Notes under the pieces: model-generated
The model's database searches: none
Told to the model about the DNA's origin: nothing
Seen by the model: only the letters and a program-made list of their open reading frames with translations
Source of the DNA: Streptomyces sp. ATexAB-D23
GTDB taxonomy: Bacteria > Actinomycetota > Actinomycetes > Streptomycetales > Streptomycetaceae
NCBI RefSeq assembly: GCF_000373645.1
Contig: NZ_KB892011.1
Location: 1-64,000 of the forward strand
Reading direction: 5' to 3'
Length of the DNA stretch: 64,000 nt
Made by a program: the position numbers and the translations under genes
Shown: positions 16,520 to 24,737 of the stretch, piece after piece
Layout of the letters: each line of letters starts with the position of its first letter
How positions within the stretch are numbered: the first letter of the stretch is position 1

Positions 16520-17288
16520 CCACCGAACGTCCGTCGGCGGGGCACCCGCGCTCGAAGTGCGGGCGATCTCCGTGCAGCTCGGAGGGCGGCTCGCCCTCGA
16601 CGGGGTGGATCTGACCGTGCGAACCGGTGAACTCGTCGGTCTGATCGGCCCGAACGGCGCGGGGAAGACCACCCTGCTCCGCGCGGCACTCGGACTGCTC
16701 GCCCCGCACTCCGGCACCGTGCACGTCGGCGGCGAGGCCGTCGGCAGGAGCCGGGGGAGCATCGGTTACGTCCCTCAACGCCATGAGTTCGCCTGGGACT
16801 TCCCCCTGTCCGTCGAGAGGGCCGTGCTGACCGGTCGTACCCACCGCATCGGCTGGCTCAGGCGGGCGGGGGCGGCCGACCGGGAGGCTGTGGAGGAAGC
16901 CCTCGAACGCGTCGCCATGCTCGATCTGGGACAGCGCCCCATCGGCGAACTGTCGGGGGGCCAGCGGCAGCGCGTTCTGGTGGCTCGGGCACTCGCTCTG
17001 CGTCCCACCCTGATGCTGCTGGACGAGCCGTTCACCGGACTCGACGTGCCCACCCAGGAACTTCTGACGGACCTGTTCAGGCAGCTGCGCCAGGAGGAGA
17101 AGGCGCTGCTCATGACAACTCATGACCTCCCCGCGGCCGCCGGTATGGCGACGCGGCTGTGTCTGCTCAACAGGACCGTGATCGCCGACGGGCCACCCGA
17201 CGAGCTGCGCGACCCGGCTGTCTGGCTGCGGGCCTTCGGCGTCACGAAGTCCGATCGGCTTCTGACCTCCCTGGGGGTGTTGCGATGA
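16512..17288 (+). CDS. anchored repeat-type ABC transporter ATP-binding protein (ZnuC-like)
   Basis: 258 residues. Walker A GLIGPNGAGKTTLL (about 42-55), Q-loop GYVPQRHEFAWDFPLSVERAV, signature LSGGQRQR, Walker B LMLLDEPFTGLD and H-loop LLMTTHDL. The Q-loop region with FAWDFPLSV is typical of the zinc/manganese (cluster A-I) importers. It starts inside the end of the surface-protein gene (eight-base overlap) and its stop overlaps the permease start by four bases. It supplies ATP-driven transport for the ZnuA-like and ZnuB-like partners on each side. Confidence 0.92.
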   Translation: MTDHRTSVGGAPALEVRAISVQLGGRLALDGVDLTVRTGELVGLIGPNGAGKTTLLRAALGLLAPHSGTVHVGGEAVGRSRGSIGYVPQRHEFAWDFPLSVERAVLTGRTHRIGWLRRAGAADREAVEEALERVAMLDLGQRPIGELSGGQRQRVLVARALALRPTLMLLDEPFTGLDVPTQELLTDLFRQLRQEEKALLMTTHDLPAAAGMATRLCLLNRTVIADGPPDELRDPAVWLRAFGVTKSDRLLTSLGVLR

Positions 17289-18169
17289 GCGGGCTCGGGG
17301 ACGTCCTGGCAGGTCCGTGGGAGCACCTGTTCATGCAGCGGGCGTTCGCGGTGGCGGTGATGTGCGGCATCGTCTCGGGCGTCGTCGGAAGCCATGTGGT
17401 CCTACGGGGGATGGCCTTCATCGGCGATGCCGTGTCCCACTCGGTCTTTCCGGGGGTCGCGATCGCGTTCGTGTTCCAGTTCAACCTGGTTCTCGGTGGC
17501 GCGGTGGCCGGTCTCCTGACCGCGCTGGCGGTGGCGGTGTTCTCGCAGAACCGGAGGCTGAAGGAGGACTCGGTCATCGGGGTGTTCTTCGCTGCCGCTT
17601 TCGGCCTCGGCATTGTCATCCTCAGTACGGCACCCGGCTACAGCGGCTCACTCGAGTCGTTCCTGTTCGGCCAGATCCTGGGTATCAGCGACGGCGATGT
17701 GCGCACGGTCGCGGTGATGGGCCTGGTCCTGCTCGCGGTGGCGGGGGCGGTGCACAAGGAACTCGTGACGGTCAGTCTGGACCGCGAGACGGCGCGGGCA
17801 GCCGGGCTTCCGGTGTTCGCGCTCGACATCGTGCTGTACGCCCTGGTGACCGTCACGGTCGTCATCTCGCTCCAGGCGGTGGGCAACATCCTGGTCCTGG
17901 CCCTGCTGATCACGCCGGCGGCCTGCTCGCGCCTGCTGACCGACCGGATCGGCGTGATGATGACGCTTGCCCCTGCCATCGGCGCCGGGTCCGCGGTTGT
18001 CGGTCTGTATCTCTCCTACGCCTACAACCTGGCCGCCGGGGGACTGATCGTCCTTGTGGTGACCGGCGTCTTCATTCTCTGCTGGCTCCTGGCGCCACGT
18101 CACGGACTCCTGGCCGCGGGGCGCCAGCGCCGCGACCGGGGGCGGACGCCTGTCGGCAGCCACCCTTGA
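17285..18169 (+). CDS. anchored repeat-type ABC transporter permease (ZnuB-like)
   Basis: 294 residues, eight or nine hydrophobic segments. ABC-3 family motifs: GIVSGVVGSHVVLRGMAFIG, DAVSHSVFPGVAIAF, DSVIGVFFAAAFGLGIVILS, LLITPAACSRLLTDRIGVMM. This is the membrane subunit of zinc/manganese importers. It overlaps the ATPase gene (ATGA) and ends the first transcription unit; 80 bases later the second Zur-like box begins. The C-terminal tail is basic and cytoplasmic. Confidence 0.92.
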   Translation: MSGLGDVLAGPWEHLFMQRAFAVAVMCGIVSGVVGSHVVLRGMAFIGDAVSHSVFPGVAIAFVFQFNLVLGGAVAGLLTALAVAVFSQNRRLKEDSVIGVFFAAAFGLGIVILSTAPGYSGSLESFLFGQILGISDGDVRTVAVMGLVLLAVAGAVHKELVTVSLDRETARAAGLPVFALDIVLYALVTVTVVISLQAVGNILVLALLITPAACSRLLTDRIGVMMTLAPAIGAGSAVVGLYLSYAYNLAAGGLIVLVVTGVFILCWLLAPRHGLLAAGRQRRDRGRTPVGSHP

Positions 18170-18249
18170 GACGCGTTCCGGGTTGGCCGAACCGCTGAGG
18201 TGACCCGTCGTCACCAGGACTGCCCCGGAAGACTCTTGCGGTCCTATTA

Positions 18250-18266
18250 AAAACGATTATCATTTT
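18250..18266 (+). promoter_or_regulatory. Zur-like operator, second unit
   Basis: AAAACGAT-T-ATCATTTT: an 8-1-8 inverted repeat with one mismatch, inside the A/T-rich stretch 18246-18269 (flanked by TTAA and CAA). It matches the zinc-uptake regulator box of actinobacteria and stands out sharply from the 70% G+C surroundings. It lies about 50 bases upstream of the surface-protein ATG (18316), a position suited to blocking a promoter when zinc is sufficient. Confidence 0.78.
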
Positions 18267-18315
18267 CAATGTTCGCGCACATACAAGTGCGCCCTTGATC
18301 CTTGGGGGGATCACT

Positions 18316-18963
18316 ATGCGTATTCCCGTCCGCACGATGACCGTGGCCGGTTCGGTGGCAGCGGCGCTGGCCGTGACGGCCCTGGCGGCCACTCCGGCGA
18401 CCGCGGCGACAACTCTGAGCGTCGGCCACGTCGACGTGCTCGACGCCGAGTGGGACGGCTCCGGCCTCCACCTCCACGTCCACGACGAGGAGAACGACAC
18501 GGAGCACGAGCCGGCCGATGTCGTGCTGTCCGTCCCGGCCGCGGCGAAGGTCGCCAACCCCGGCTACGGCTTCCTGGGTTCCGGCAGCGAGGTCTGGCTG
18601 CTGCCGGAGGATCAGGCGGTGGCCAACGCGCGTGGGGTGCTCTTCGCGGGATTCTCCACGGAAGCCCTGACGACCGGTGTGTTCGCCGGTGACTCGGTCT
18701 CGTACCGTCTCGTCAGTGCCACCCGCGACGGAGCATCGACCGAGGACTTCAGCGTTTACGCCGGCAGCGGCACCCGCTGGTACGACAGCAACACCGCGAC
18801 CACGTCCTACAAGTCGAAGGCGTTCTCCGTGGGCGCCCACAACCACGCCAACTGGGCCTTCGAGGAGGCGGGTACGTACAAGCTGACCTTCAGCGTCTCC
18901 GGAACGGTGGCAGGGGTCACCGAGACCGCCACTGAGACGTACACCGTGGTCGTCAGTTCGTGA
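18316..18963 (+). CDS. secreted choice-of-anchor M domain protein (single domain, no anchor)
   Basis: 215 residues. Signal peptide ...ALAATPATAA, then one domain: LSVGHVDVLDAEWDGSGLHL, YGFLGSGSEVWLLPEDQ, GVLFAGFSTEAL, GASTEDFSVYAGSG and AHNHANWAFEEAGTY (His175, His177). It ends directly after the domain (TYTVVVSS), with no LAxTG or membrane segment, so it should be freely secreted. Near residue 52 there is a His/Asp/Glu-rich run (HLHVHDEENDTEHE) suited to metal binding. ATG 18316 follows GGGGGGA. First gene after the better Zur-like box, coupled to the next gene. Confidence 0.85.
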   Translation: MRIPVRTMTVAGSVAAALAVTALAATPATAATTLSVGHVDVLDAEWDGSGLHLHVHDEENDTEHEPADVVLSVPAAAKVANPGYGFLGSGSEVWLLPEDQAVANARGVLFAGFSTEALTTGVFAGDSVSYRLVSATRDGASTEDFSVYAGSGTRWYDSNTATTSYKSKAFSVGAHNHANWAFEEAGTYKLTFSVSGTVAGVTETATETYTVVVSS

Positions 18964-20642
18964 TGGTGGCCCTGACGCGCGGCTCGCGGTCGCCGGCCGT
19001 CGCCATGACGGCTGTGTGCGCCGCGGTATTCATCGGCGCGGCGGGGCTGGTCGCCGGCGGCAGCGGGGACGCCCGCGCCGCCGGCGGCGCGGCCGTGATC
19101 GAAGAGGGCGAACTGGACCTCGTCCCGCGCATCGTCGATGGTGCGCTGAAGCTGGAGATCGACGACCGCAGCGGCGGCGCGCCCAAGGTGCGCACCCCCT
19201 CGCAGGTCGTCGTGCACGCCGGGCCGGCCACGAAGGAGACCGTGGTCAGTCCCGCGTACCCGATCCTCGGCGAACTGGTCGACGCCTACTTTCTGAACGG
19301 TTTCTTCAACTCGGGGCAGATCTACGCCCCGGAGCCGGTGTGGAAGGGCGGCGAATCGGGTGGGGGCAGCGAGGTGGGTCTCACGGGATTCGAAGGCCCG
19401 GGGCGCTTCGCTCTCTACGCGTACACGCCCGAAATGGACTCCGACGACGAGCCGGCCGTCCCGTACCTGGGCAGTGATGCCGACGCTCCCCGGTCCTTCG
19501 CCCTGTCGGCGGACGAAGGAGGGATGAAACCCACCTGGGCGTTCACGGAGGAAGGGGTGTACCGCTTGACCTTCACCGTGACCAAGGGAGAGTTGTCGGC
19601 CACCGAGACACTGGCGGTGGTGGTCGGTGACGACGTCGACCCTTCAGGGGTGATCCCCGGGGACGGAAGCGAACCCGCCGAACCGTCGGCGACTCCTCCG
19701 GTGAGCCCTTCGGCCACGCCCACACGGCCGGCTGCGCACGTGATCGACAACGGGCATCTCGACCTGGCGGCTCGCCCCGCCGATGACGGGCTCTCGTTCG
19801 AGATCAAGGAGGGCAGCGCCCAGGTCCACTCGTGGTACGAGCCCGACGAGGTGGTCCTGCATGTGAAGCCGGCGGCCAGACGCAAGGTCGCGGAGGGGTA
19901 CGAGTTCGTCGGCGATGTGGGCTCCTCCATGTGGCTGCTGCCCATGCAGCAGATCGACGGGCTGGTGTGGCCGGGGTGGAGCACGGAGGAGTTCGCCACC
20001 TCGGATGTGAGGGGTGACGTCTCCTTCAGCCTGGATTCCGCCGAGGGCCCCGGCTCGGTCGCGGTGTTCTCGACCGGCGCGACGGGTTCGGTGACCATCG
20101 GTCTCGACAGCCGCGACGGGCTGCCGGACGTCCTGGCCCACTCGGCGCACGCCCATAGCCACTGGAACTGGGCGTTCACGGCCGAGGGCGTGTACCGCAC
20201 GACCTTCACGGTGAGCGCCACGCTCGCGGACGGCCGTACGGTGCGTGACACCGAAACCCTCGCCTGGGTCGTGGGCAACGGGACCGACCCCTCGGCAGTG
20301 GTCCCGGGCGACGGCGGGGAGCCGACCTCGTCTCCCACGGCGACGCCGACCCCGTCGGCGTCGGAGCCTACTTCGGCGCCGTCGTCCACGCCGTCCCCAC
20401 CCGGGGCGTCGGGCTCCGCCGGTCCGGAGGGCGGGTCTGCGACGGCGACGTCCTCCTCGGCCGTGGTCACCGGGCCGGCTGCCGGGAGCGGCGCGGTGGG
20501 TGCCTTCAGTGACCCGAGGCCGGCGGGTGGCCTCGCGTCGACGGGATCCTCCGCCGCCGTGATCGCGGGCATCGCCCTGGCGGCCACGGCCGTCGGAGGC
20601 GGGGTGTTCGCCGCCGCCCGACGCCGTCGCGCGGTCGGGTGA
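18963..20642 (+). CDS. LAxTG-anchored surface protein with two choice-of-anchor M domains
   Basis: 559 residues. Signal peptide, domain 1 (about 35-220), linker PSATPPVSPSATPTRP, domain 2 (about 260-450), a long Ser/Thr/Pro spacer, LASTG near residue 524, membrane segment and RRRR tail. Domain 2 has GLVWPGWSTEEF, GPGSVAVFSTG, SRDGLPDVL and HAHSHWNWAF (His396, 398, 400); domain 1 has only GGMKPTWAF at that place. The ATG (or GTG three bases earlier) overlaps the preceding stop, so the two are one Zur-boxed unit. Probable wall-anchored metal-binding partner; no sortase gene lies in the window. Confidence 0.85.
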   Translation: MVALTRGSRSPAVAMTAVCAAVFIGAAGLVAGGSGDARAAGGAAVIEEGELDLVPRIVDGALKLEIDDRSGGAPKVRTPSQVVVHAGPATKETVVSPAYPILGELVDAYFLNGFFNSGQIYAPEPVWKGGESGGGSEVGLTGFEGPGRFALYAYTPEMDSDDEPAVPYLGSDADAPRSFALSADEGGMKPTWAFTEEGVYRLTFTVTKGELSATETLAVVVGDDVDPSGVIPGDGSEPAEPSATPPVSPSATPTRPAAHVIDNGHLDLAARPADDGLSFEIKEGSAQVHSWYEPDEVVLHVKPAARRKVAEGYEFVGDVGSSMWLLPMQQIDGLVWPGWSTEEFATSDVRGDVSFSLDSAEGPGSVAVFSTGATGSVTIGLDSRDGLPDVLAHSAHAHSHWNWAFTAEGVYRTTFTVSATLADGRTVRDTETLAWVVGNGTDPSAVVPGDGGEPTSSPTATPTPSASEPTSAPSSTPSPPGASGSAGPEGGSATATSSSAVVTGPAAGSGAVGAFSDPRPAGGLASTGSSAAVIAGIALAATAVGGGVFAAARRRRAVG

Positions 20643-20651
20643 GACCGAGCC

Positions 20652-20685
20652 GGCGGAGCCGGGCCTGGAACGGTCCGGCTCCGCC
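20652..20685 (+). terminator. hairpin after the zinc locus
   Basis: GGCGGAGCCGG (20652-20662), 12-base loop, exact complement CCGGCTCCGCC (20675-20685). It begins ten bases after the stop of the last surface protein and lies between that gene and the convergent monooxygenase, so it can serve both strands. Confidence 0.65.
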
Positions 20686-20705
20686 GCCACGCGGGACCTG
20701 TGCGG

Positions 20706-22520
20706 TCAGTCGGAGGACCGGAGGGCGGTCCTGGGCCGGAGGGCCTCGGCGATGGACTCCTTGCGCCACCGCCTGAGCAGTTCGTGGAACGCGAACGCGC
20801 CGTGGGGGTAGGCGCTCGCGGAGTTCGGGCGGCCGAGCCCCTCACGGTTGTAGTAGCCGGGGGTGCACTCGGCGTGGAACCACTCGTGGTCAGCGGCGTC
20901 CTCGGCGAGAACGGCCAGCCAGGCGTCCTCGGCCTCGGGGGACGGTTCGATGAGGGCACGCCCGGTCTCGGCCGCGGCGACCAGGGCGGCGGCGTGTACG
21001 GCCTGCTCGTCGAGTACGTGCGTGAAGTTGACGCTGCTCGCGTTGTGCAGGGTGCCCATGTGGATCAGGTTCGGGAAGCCGTTGCCGGTGAAGCCGTGCA
21101 GAGTCCGCGGGCCCCGTTCCGCCCACGCGTGCAGCAGTTGGGTGCCGCCCCGGCCGTGGACGGGGAGCTTGCCCGAGTGGATGCCGGAGACCCCCACGGA
21201 GAACCCCGTGGCGAAGATCAGGCAGTCGAGTTCGTAGGTGTTCTCGCCGACGACTGCCCCGTGCTCCGTGATGCGCTCGATGCCGTGGGTGTCGGCGGTG
21301 TCGACCAGGGAAACGTTGTCGCGGTTGAACGCGGCGTAGTACGTGTCGGAGAACGTGGGGCGCTTGCAGGCGTACCGGTACCAGGGCTTGAGTTTCGCCG
21401 CCGTCCCGGGGTCGGTGACGGTCTGCTCGACACGGGCGCGCAGTTCGTTCATCTTCGCGGCGTCGGCCGCTTCGTAGGCCGCTTCGAAGGCCGCCCCCTT
21501 CTCGTCGCGGCGGAAGCTCGGCAGGAGTTTTTCCAGGAGGGCGGCCGAGGCGGTCCACCCGTCTGCCACCAGGTCGTGGCCGGCCGGCTCGCCGGAGACG
21601 ATCCGCAGGAAGTTCTCGCGGCGCTCCCCGGCCCAGCCGACGTGATCGGCACCGACGTCCTCCGCGCTGGTGCGGCGGTTGGCGCGTACATCCACGCTGG
21701 ACGGAGTGCGCTGGAACACGTAGACGTGCTGGGCGTCCTCGGCGAGCATCGGGATGGCCTGGACCCCCGTGGCGCCGGTGCCGACGATGCCCACGCGCTT
21801 CCCGCTCAGGCCGGTCAGACCACCCTCCGGTGTGCCCCCGGTGTAGGCGTAGTCCCAGCGGGACGTGTGAAAGGTGTGGCCCCGGAAGCGCTCGATGCCG
21901 GGTATCCCGGGCAGCTTCGGATCGGACAGGGTCCCGGTGGACGTGACGACGTACGTGGCGTGGAAGGCGTCACCCCGGTCGGTGGCCACGAGCCACCGCT
22001 CGGACGCCTCGTCCCAGGTGAGCGAGGTGACCGCGGTGGAGAACAGGGCGTCCGGATAGAGGTCGTACTTCCGGGCGACGCGCATGGCATGACGGCGGAT
22101 CTCCTCGCCGGGGGCGTACTTCCACTCCGGCACGTATCCGGTCTCGTCCAGCATCGGCAGGTAGACGTGCGACTCGACGTCGCAGTGGATGCCCGGGTAG
22201 CGGTTCCAGTACCAGGTGCCGCCGAAATCGCCGCCCTTCTCCACGATCCGTACGCGTCCCACGCCCCGCTGTCGCATCCGCGCGCCGGCGAGGATGCCGC
22301 CGAAGCCGCCGCCGACCACCGCGACATCCACGGTGTCCCGCACCGGTTCGCGCTCGGCGGCCTCACCCGCGTAGGGATCGTCGGCGTAATACCCGAACTC
22401 GGAGTCCGTCGACCGGTATTGGCGGGCGCCGTCGGGTCGCACCCGCCGCTCGCGTTCCAGCCTGTAGCGCTGCCTCAGGGCGTCGAGCCCGGCAGGGTAA
22501 GGGGTTTGAGTGATCGTCAT
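20706..22520 (-). CDS. Baeyer-Villiger-type flavin monooxygenase
   Basis: 604 residues, the size of class B (type I) BVMOs. It has two dinucleotide motifs, VAVVGGGFGGI (FAD, near residue 65) and VGIVGTGATGVQ (NADPH), and the BVMO fingerprint FRGHTFHTSRWD (F-x-G-x3-H-x3-W). Also GGTWYWNRYPGIHCDVESHVY, typical of cyclohexanone- and phenylacetone-type enzymes. It would insert oxygen next to a ketone using NADPH and O2 in the cytoplasm; the substrate cannot be read. ATG 22520 is chosen because the conserved N-terminal region follows. Divergent from the lipoprotein gene, with a palindromic operator between. Confidence 0.92.
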   Translation of the reverse strand: MTITQTPYPAGLDALRQRYRLERERRVRPDGARQYRSTDSEFGYYADDPYAGEAAEREPVRDTVDVAVVGGGFGGILAGARMRQRGVGRVRIVEKGGDFGGTWYWNRYPGIHCDVESHVYLPMLDETGYVPEWKYAPGEEIRRHAMRVARKYDLYPDALFSTAVTSLTWDEASERWLVATDRGDAFHATYVVTSTGTLSDPKLPGIPGIERFRGHTFHTSRWDYAYTGGTPEGGLTGLSGKRVGIVGTGATGVQAIPMLAEDAQHVYVFQRTPSSVDVRANRRTSAEDVGADHVGWAGERRENFLRIVSGEPAGHDLVADGWTASAALLEKLLPSFRRDEKGAAFEAAYEAADAAKMNELRARVEQTVTDPGTAAKLKPWYRYACKRPTFSDTYYAAFNRDNVSLVDTADTHGIERITEHGAVVGENTYELDCLIFATGFSVGVSGIHSGKLPVHGRGGTQLLHAWAERGPRTLHGFTGNGFPNLIHMGTLHNASSVNFTHVLDEQAVHAAALVAAAETGRALIEPSPEAEDAWLAVLAEDAADHEWFHAECTPGYYNREGLGRPNSASAYPHGAFAFHELLRRWRKESIAEALRPRTALRSSD

Positions 22521-22584
22521 GTGGGGGTCTGCCTCCGATCGGGCGGCCGCGCCGGATCGAGCAGCCGCCATCCGCTACGGTAGC

Positions 22585-22612
22585 AACTACCGGACAGCAC
22601 TGTCCGGTTGTT
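22585..22612. promoter_or_regulatory. palindromic operator, probably TetR-bound
   Basis: AACTACCGGACAG (22585-22597), two-base centre CA, CTGTCCGGTTGTT (22600-22612): 13-bp arms with one mismatch, the inner 8 perfect. It lies between divergent BVMO and SMP-30-like genes, and a TetR-family gene follows nearby at 23748-24338. The size and symmetry fit a TetR operator controlling both promoters. Confidence 0.7.
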
Positions 22613-22718
22613 GCGCAGGTGACCCTCACGCGCGCGCAGGGCGCCGCCGCGCCCCCGTACGGGCCGGGCGAACCACCTGGCCCGGCGGGCTCCCGCAGAC
22701 AGGAAGAGTGATCCCTCC

Positions 22719-23735
22719 ATGCGACGACTCCCGGTCCGTTCCCTCGCGGTGCTCGCCACCGTCGGCACGCTGGCCCTCGCCGGATGCGGTACGGAAACCG
22801 CCGGCGGCGGCGCACCGGCCGCCGCCCCTGCCGACAGGACCATCCGCGCCCACCAGGTCATGCGGCTGACCGAGGCGCACGCGGAGACCGGCATGACGTT
22901 GCTCGAAGGTCCGACCTTCGACGAGAACGGCGACCTGCTCGTCGTCGACGTCACCGCACCCGCGGGGGAGCCGAAGGTGATGCGGGTCGACGTGAGGAAG
23001 AAGACGTCGAAGGCCGTGCACACGGATGACCGAGGGGCCTACACCTCGGCACAGTTCAGTCCGTACGACGGCCGCCTCTACCTGACCGACTACGCCCACG
23101 GCGAGGTCGTCAGCCTGGCACCGGACGGAAGCGACCCGCGGACGTTCTTCTCCGGCGAAGTCGACGGAGCCGTGATGAACCCGGACGACATCGCCTTCGA
23201 CAAGCAGGGCAACCTGTACGTCAGCGACTCACGCGGTCTGTCCACGGGCGACGCGCACGGGCGTGTGGTGCGGATCGAGCGGGACGGCAAGAAGTCCACC
23301 GTCCTCGCCGAGGGCCTCGCCCCGGTGAACGGAATTTCCTTCGACGCGGACTACCAGGGGCTGTGGATCAGCGAACTCACGCAGGACCGGATCTCCTACC
23401 TCCGCCTCGACGGAGCGGGAACGGTGACCTCCCGGCACACCGCCATCCGCGTGGACGGCGGGATCGCCCAGACCGATTCGATCGCCGTGGACGCGGACGG
23501 CAACCTCTACCAGGCACTCCACGGCCGGGCCGCCATGATCGTGTACAATAAGCACGGCGAACGCCTGGCGACCGTCGAGATCCCCGCAGGCACCAAGGGG
23601 CTCGAATCGGCGACGAACGTGGCGATCACGCCCGGCGGGACCAAGGCCTACATGACCGTCAGCGGACCGGGCGGCGGCTACCTGTACACCTTCGACGCGC
23701 TGGGGAAGGGCATCCGGCAGTCCAACGGGGGCTGA
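22719..23735 (+). CDS. SMP-30/gluconolactonase-like lipoprotein
   Basis: 338 residues. Signal peptide with lipobox LALAGC at about residue 22. A six-bladed propeller of the SMP-30/LRE-like type follows: LLEGPTFDENGDLLVVD, YTSAQFSPYDGRLYLTDY, NPDDIAFDKQGNLYVSDS, APVNGISFDADYQGLWISEL and TDSIAVDADGNLYQAL. These hydrolases open lactones using a bound divalent metal (Glu/Asn/Asp ligands). Facing a Baeyer-Villiger enzyme, which makes esters or lactones, it could act on the product outside the membrane; that pairing is inference. RBS AGGAAG upstream of ATG 22719. Confidence 0.85.
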   Translation: MRRLPVRSLAVLATVGTLALAGCGTETAGGGAPAAAPADRTIRAHQVMRLTEAHAETGMTLLEGPTFDENGDLLVVDVTAPAGEPKVMRVDVRKKTSKAVHTDDRGAYTSAQFSPYDGRLYLTDYAHGEVVSLAPDGSDPRTFFSGEVDGAVMNPDDIAFDKQGNLYVSDSRGLSTGDAHGRVVRIERDGKKSTVLAEGLAPVNGISFDADYQGLWISELTQDRISYLRLDGAGTVTSRHTAIRVDGGIAQTDSIAVDADGNLYQALHGRAAMIVYNKHGERLATVEIPAGTKGLESATNVAITPGGTKAYMTVSGPGGGYLYTFDALGKGIRQSNGG

Positions 23736-23747
23736 CACCCCCGGCGC

Positions 23748-24338
23748 TCACCCCTCGAAGGGCCGGACCGGCCCCACTTCCACATCGAGGAGCCGCCACG
23801 CCGCCTTCGCCCGGCGCTCCCGCACCTCGCGTGTGGGACCGCCGGTGGCGCCGGAGACCATGGCGACGGCGAGCATGAGGTCGCCCGACGCGCCCAGCCG
23901 GTGCCTCTTCGGCAGGTGCCGGCGCAGCGCGGACTCGACCCGGTCCGAAAGGACCAGGGCATGGGCGAGGGCCTCCGAGTGGCCGGCGGCCCCGTTGCTG
24001 TGCAGCAGGCCGAGAAAGGCGGCCGACTCCGTCAGGTGCCAGGTCAGAACGCCGAGGACATCGGCGAAGCGCGCGGCCTCGGCCGCGGCCGCCTGCTCGA
24101 CCTGCCGCACGTTCTCCTCCAGGACCGCGATCGCCACGGCCGCCCGGTCGGGGAAATGCCGGTACAGGACGCCCTGTCCGACCCCGGCGCGACGCGCGAT
24201 CGCGGAGAGCGGGGCATCCAGTCCTTGGGTCGCGTAGATCTCCCGCGCGGCGGCGATCAGAGCGTTCCGATTGCGGGCAGCCACTTTCGGCCCGTGATTC
24301 GCGGGCCGCCGCTCGGCGGGCACAAGGGGCTGGCTCAT
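23748..24338 (-). CDS. TetR-family regulator
   Basis: 196 residues. N-terminal HTH: AARNRNALIAAAREIYATQG, then APLSAIARRAGVGQGVLYRH and FPDRAAVAIAVLEENV. The ligand domain includes LTWHLTESAAFLGLLHSNGA and a helix AEAARFADVLGV. It resembles the TetR proteins with a C-terminal 'SbtR-like' dimer domain. It is convergent with the lipoprotein gene, 13 bases from its stop. Most likely it represses the BVMO and lipoprotein genes through the palindrome at 22585. ATG 24338 puts the HTH at the normal place. Confidence 0.85.
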   Translation of the reverse strand: MSQPLVPAERRPANHGPKVAARNRNALIAAAREIYATQGLDAPLSAIARRAGVGQGVLYRHFPDRAAVAIAVLEENVRQVEQAAAAEAARFADVLGVLTWHLTESAAFLGLLHSNGAAGHSEALAHALVLSDRVESALRRHLPKRHRLGASGDLMLAVAMVSGATGGPTREVRERRAKAAWRLLDVEVGPVRPFEG

Positions 24339-24737
24339 CCCGGAAGCGTACCGGCCGGTCGTCGGACCGGGCCGCCGCAGGAGCCCGGGTCCGTGGCGCC
24401 GCCTGTGAGCGGCGGGGGTGGGTCGGAGGGCGATGAGGGCCTTGTGGGCACGCCGGTCGACGCCGTCGGGCCCGTACCTGCCGCCGTGCCGGCAGGAGGT
24501 CACCGGCTCAGCACATCGCTGCTGCTCGCATCGGGTGGTGCTCCTGGTAGGGGTCTTCCGCAGCAGTGGAGGTACGGGGCCGGGATTCGCGCCGGACCCG
24601 GCCGCACCGCACGGGCCGGCTCACCGAGGACTTCGCCCCGGCCGTCGCCGACCGGGCCCTGGCCGGTCTCCCCGTCGCGGGAGACGGCGACGAGTCCGGC
24701 CGCTGACCGCCGGCACGGGCTGAGCCCGCCTCCCGCG
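24339..24737. other. gap of about 400 bases, coding relic possible
   Basis: No complete gene is supported. On the + strand the 33 codons before a TGA at 24704-24706 read GRLTEDFAPAVADRALAGLP and then VAGDGDESGR with strong G/C third-position bias, which looks like the C-terminus of a lost gene; nothing upstream continues it convincingly. The rest is GC-rich spacer with no clear hairpin. Confidence 0.3.

Noticed and set aside
12000..20700. Sortase-pilus locus
   Set aside because: Two LAxTG signals are present but there is no pilin motif, no E-box domain and no sortase; the repeated domains and Zur-like boxes fit metal uptake instead.
20706..24338. Biosynthetic gene cluster around the Baeyer-Villiger enzyme
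   Set aside because: No synthase, carrier protein or resistance gene is nearby; the three genes are better read as a small inducible catabolic set.
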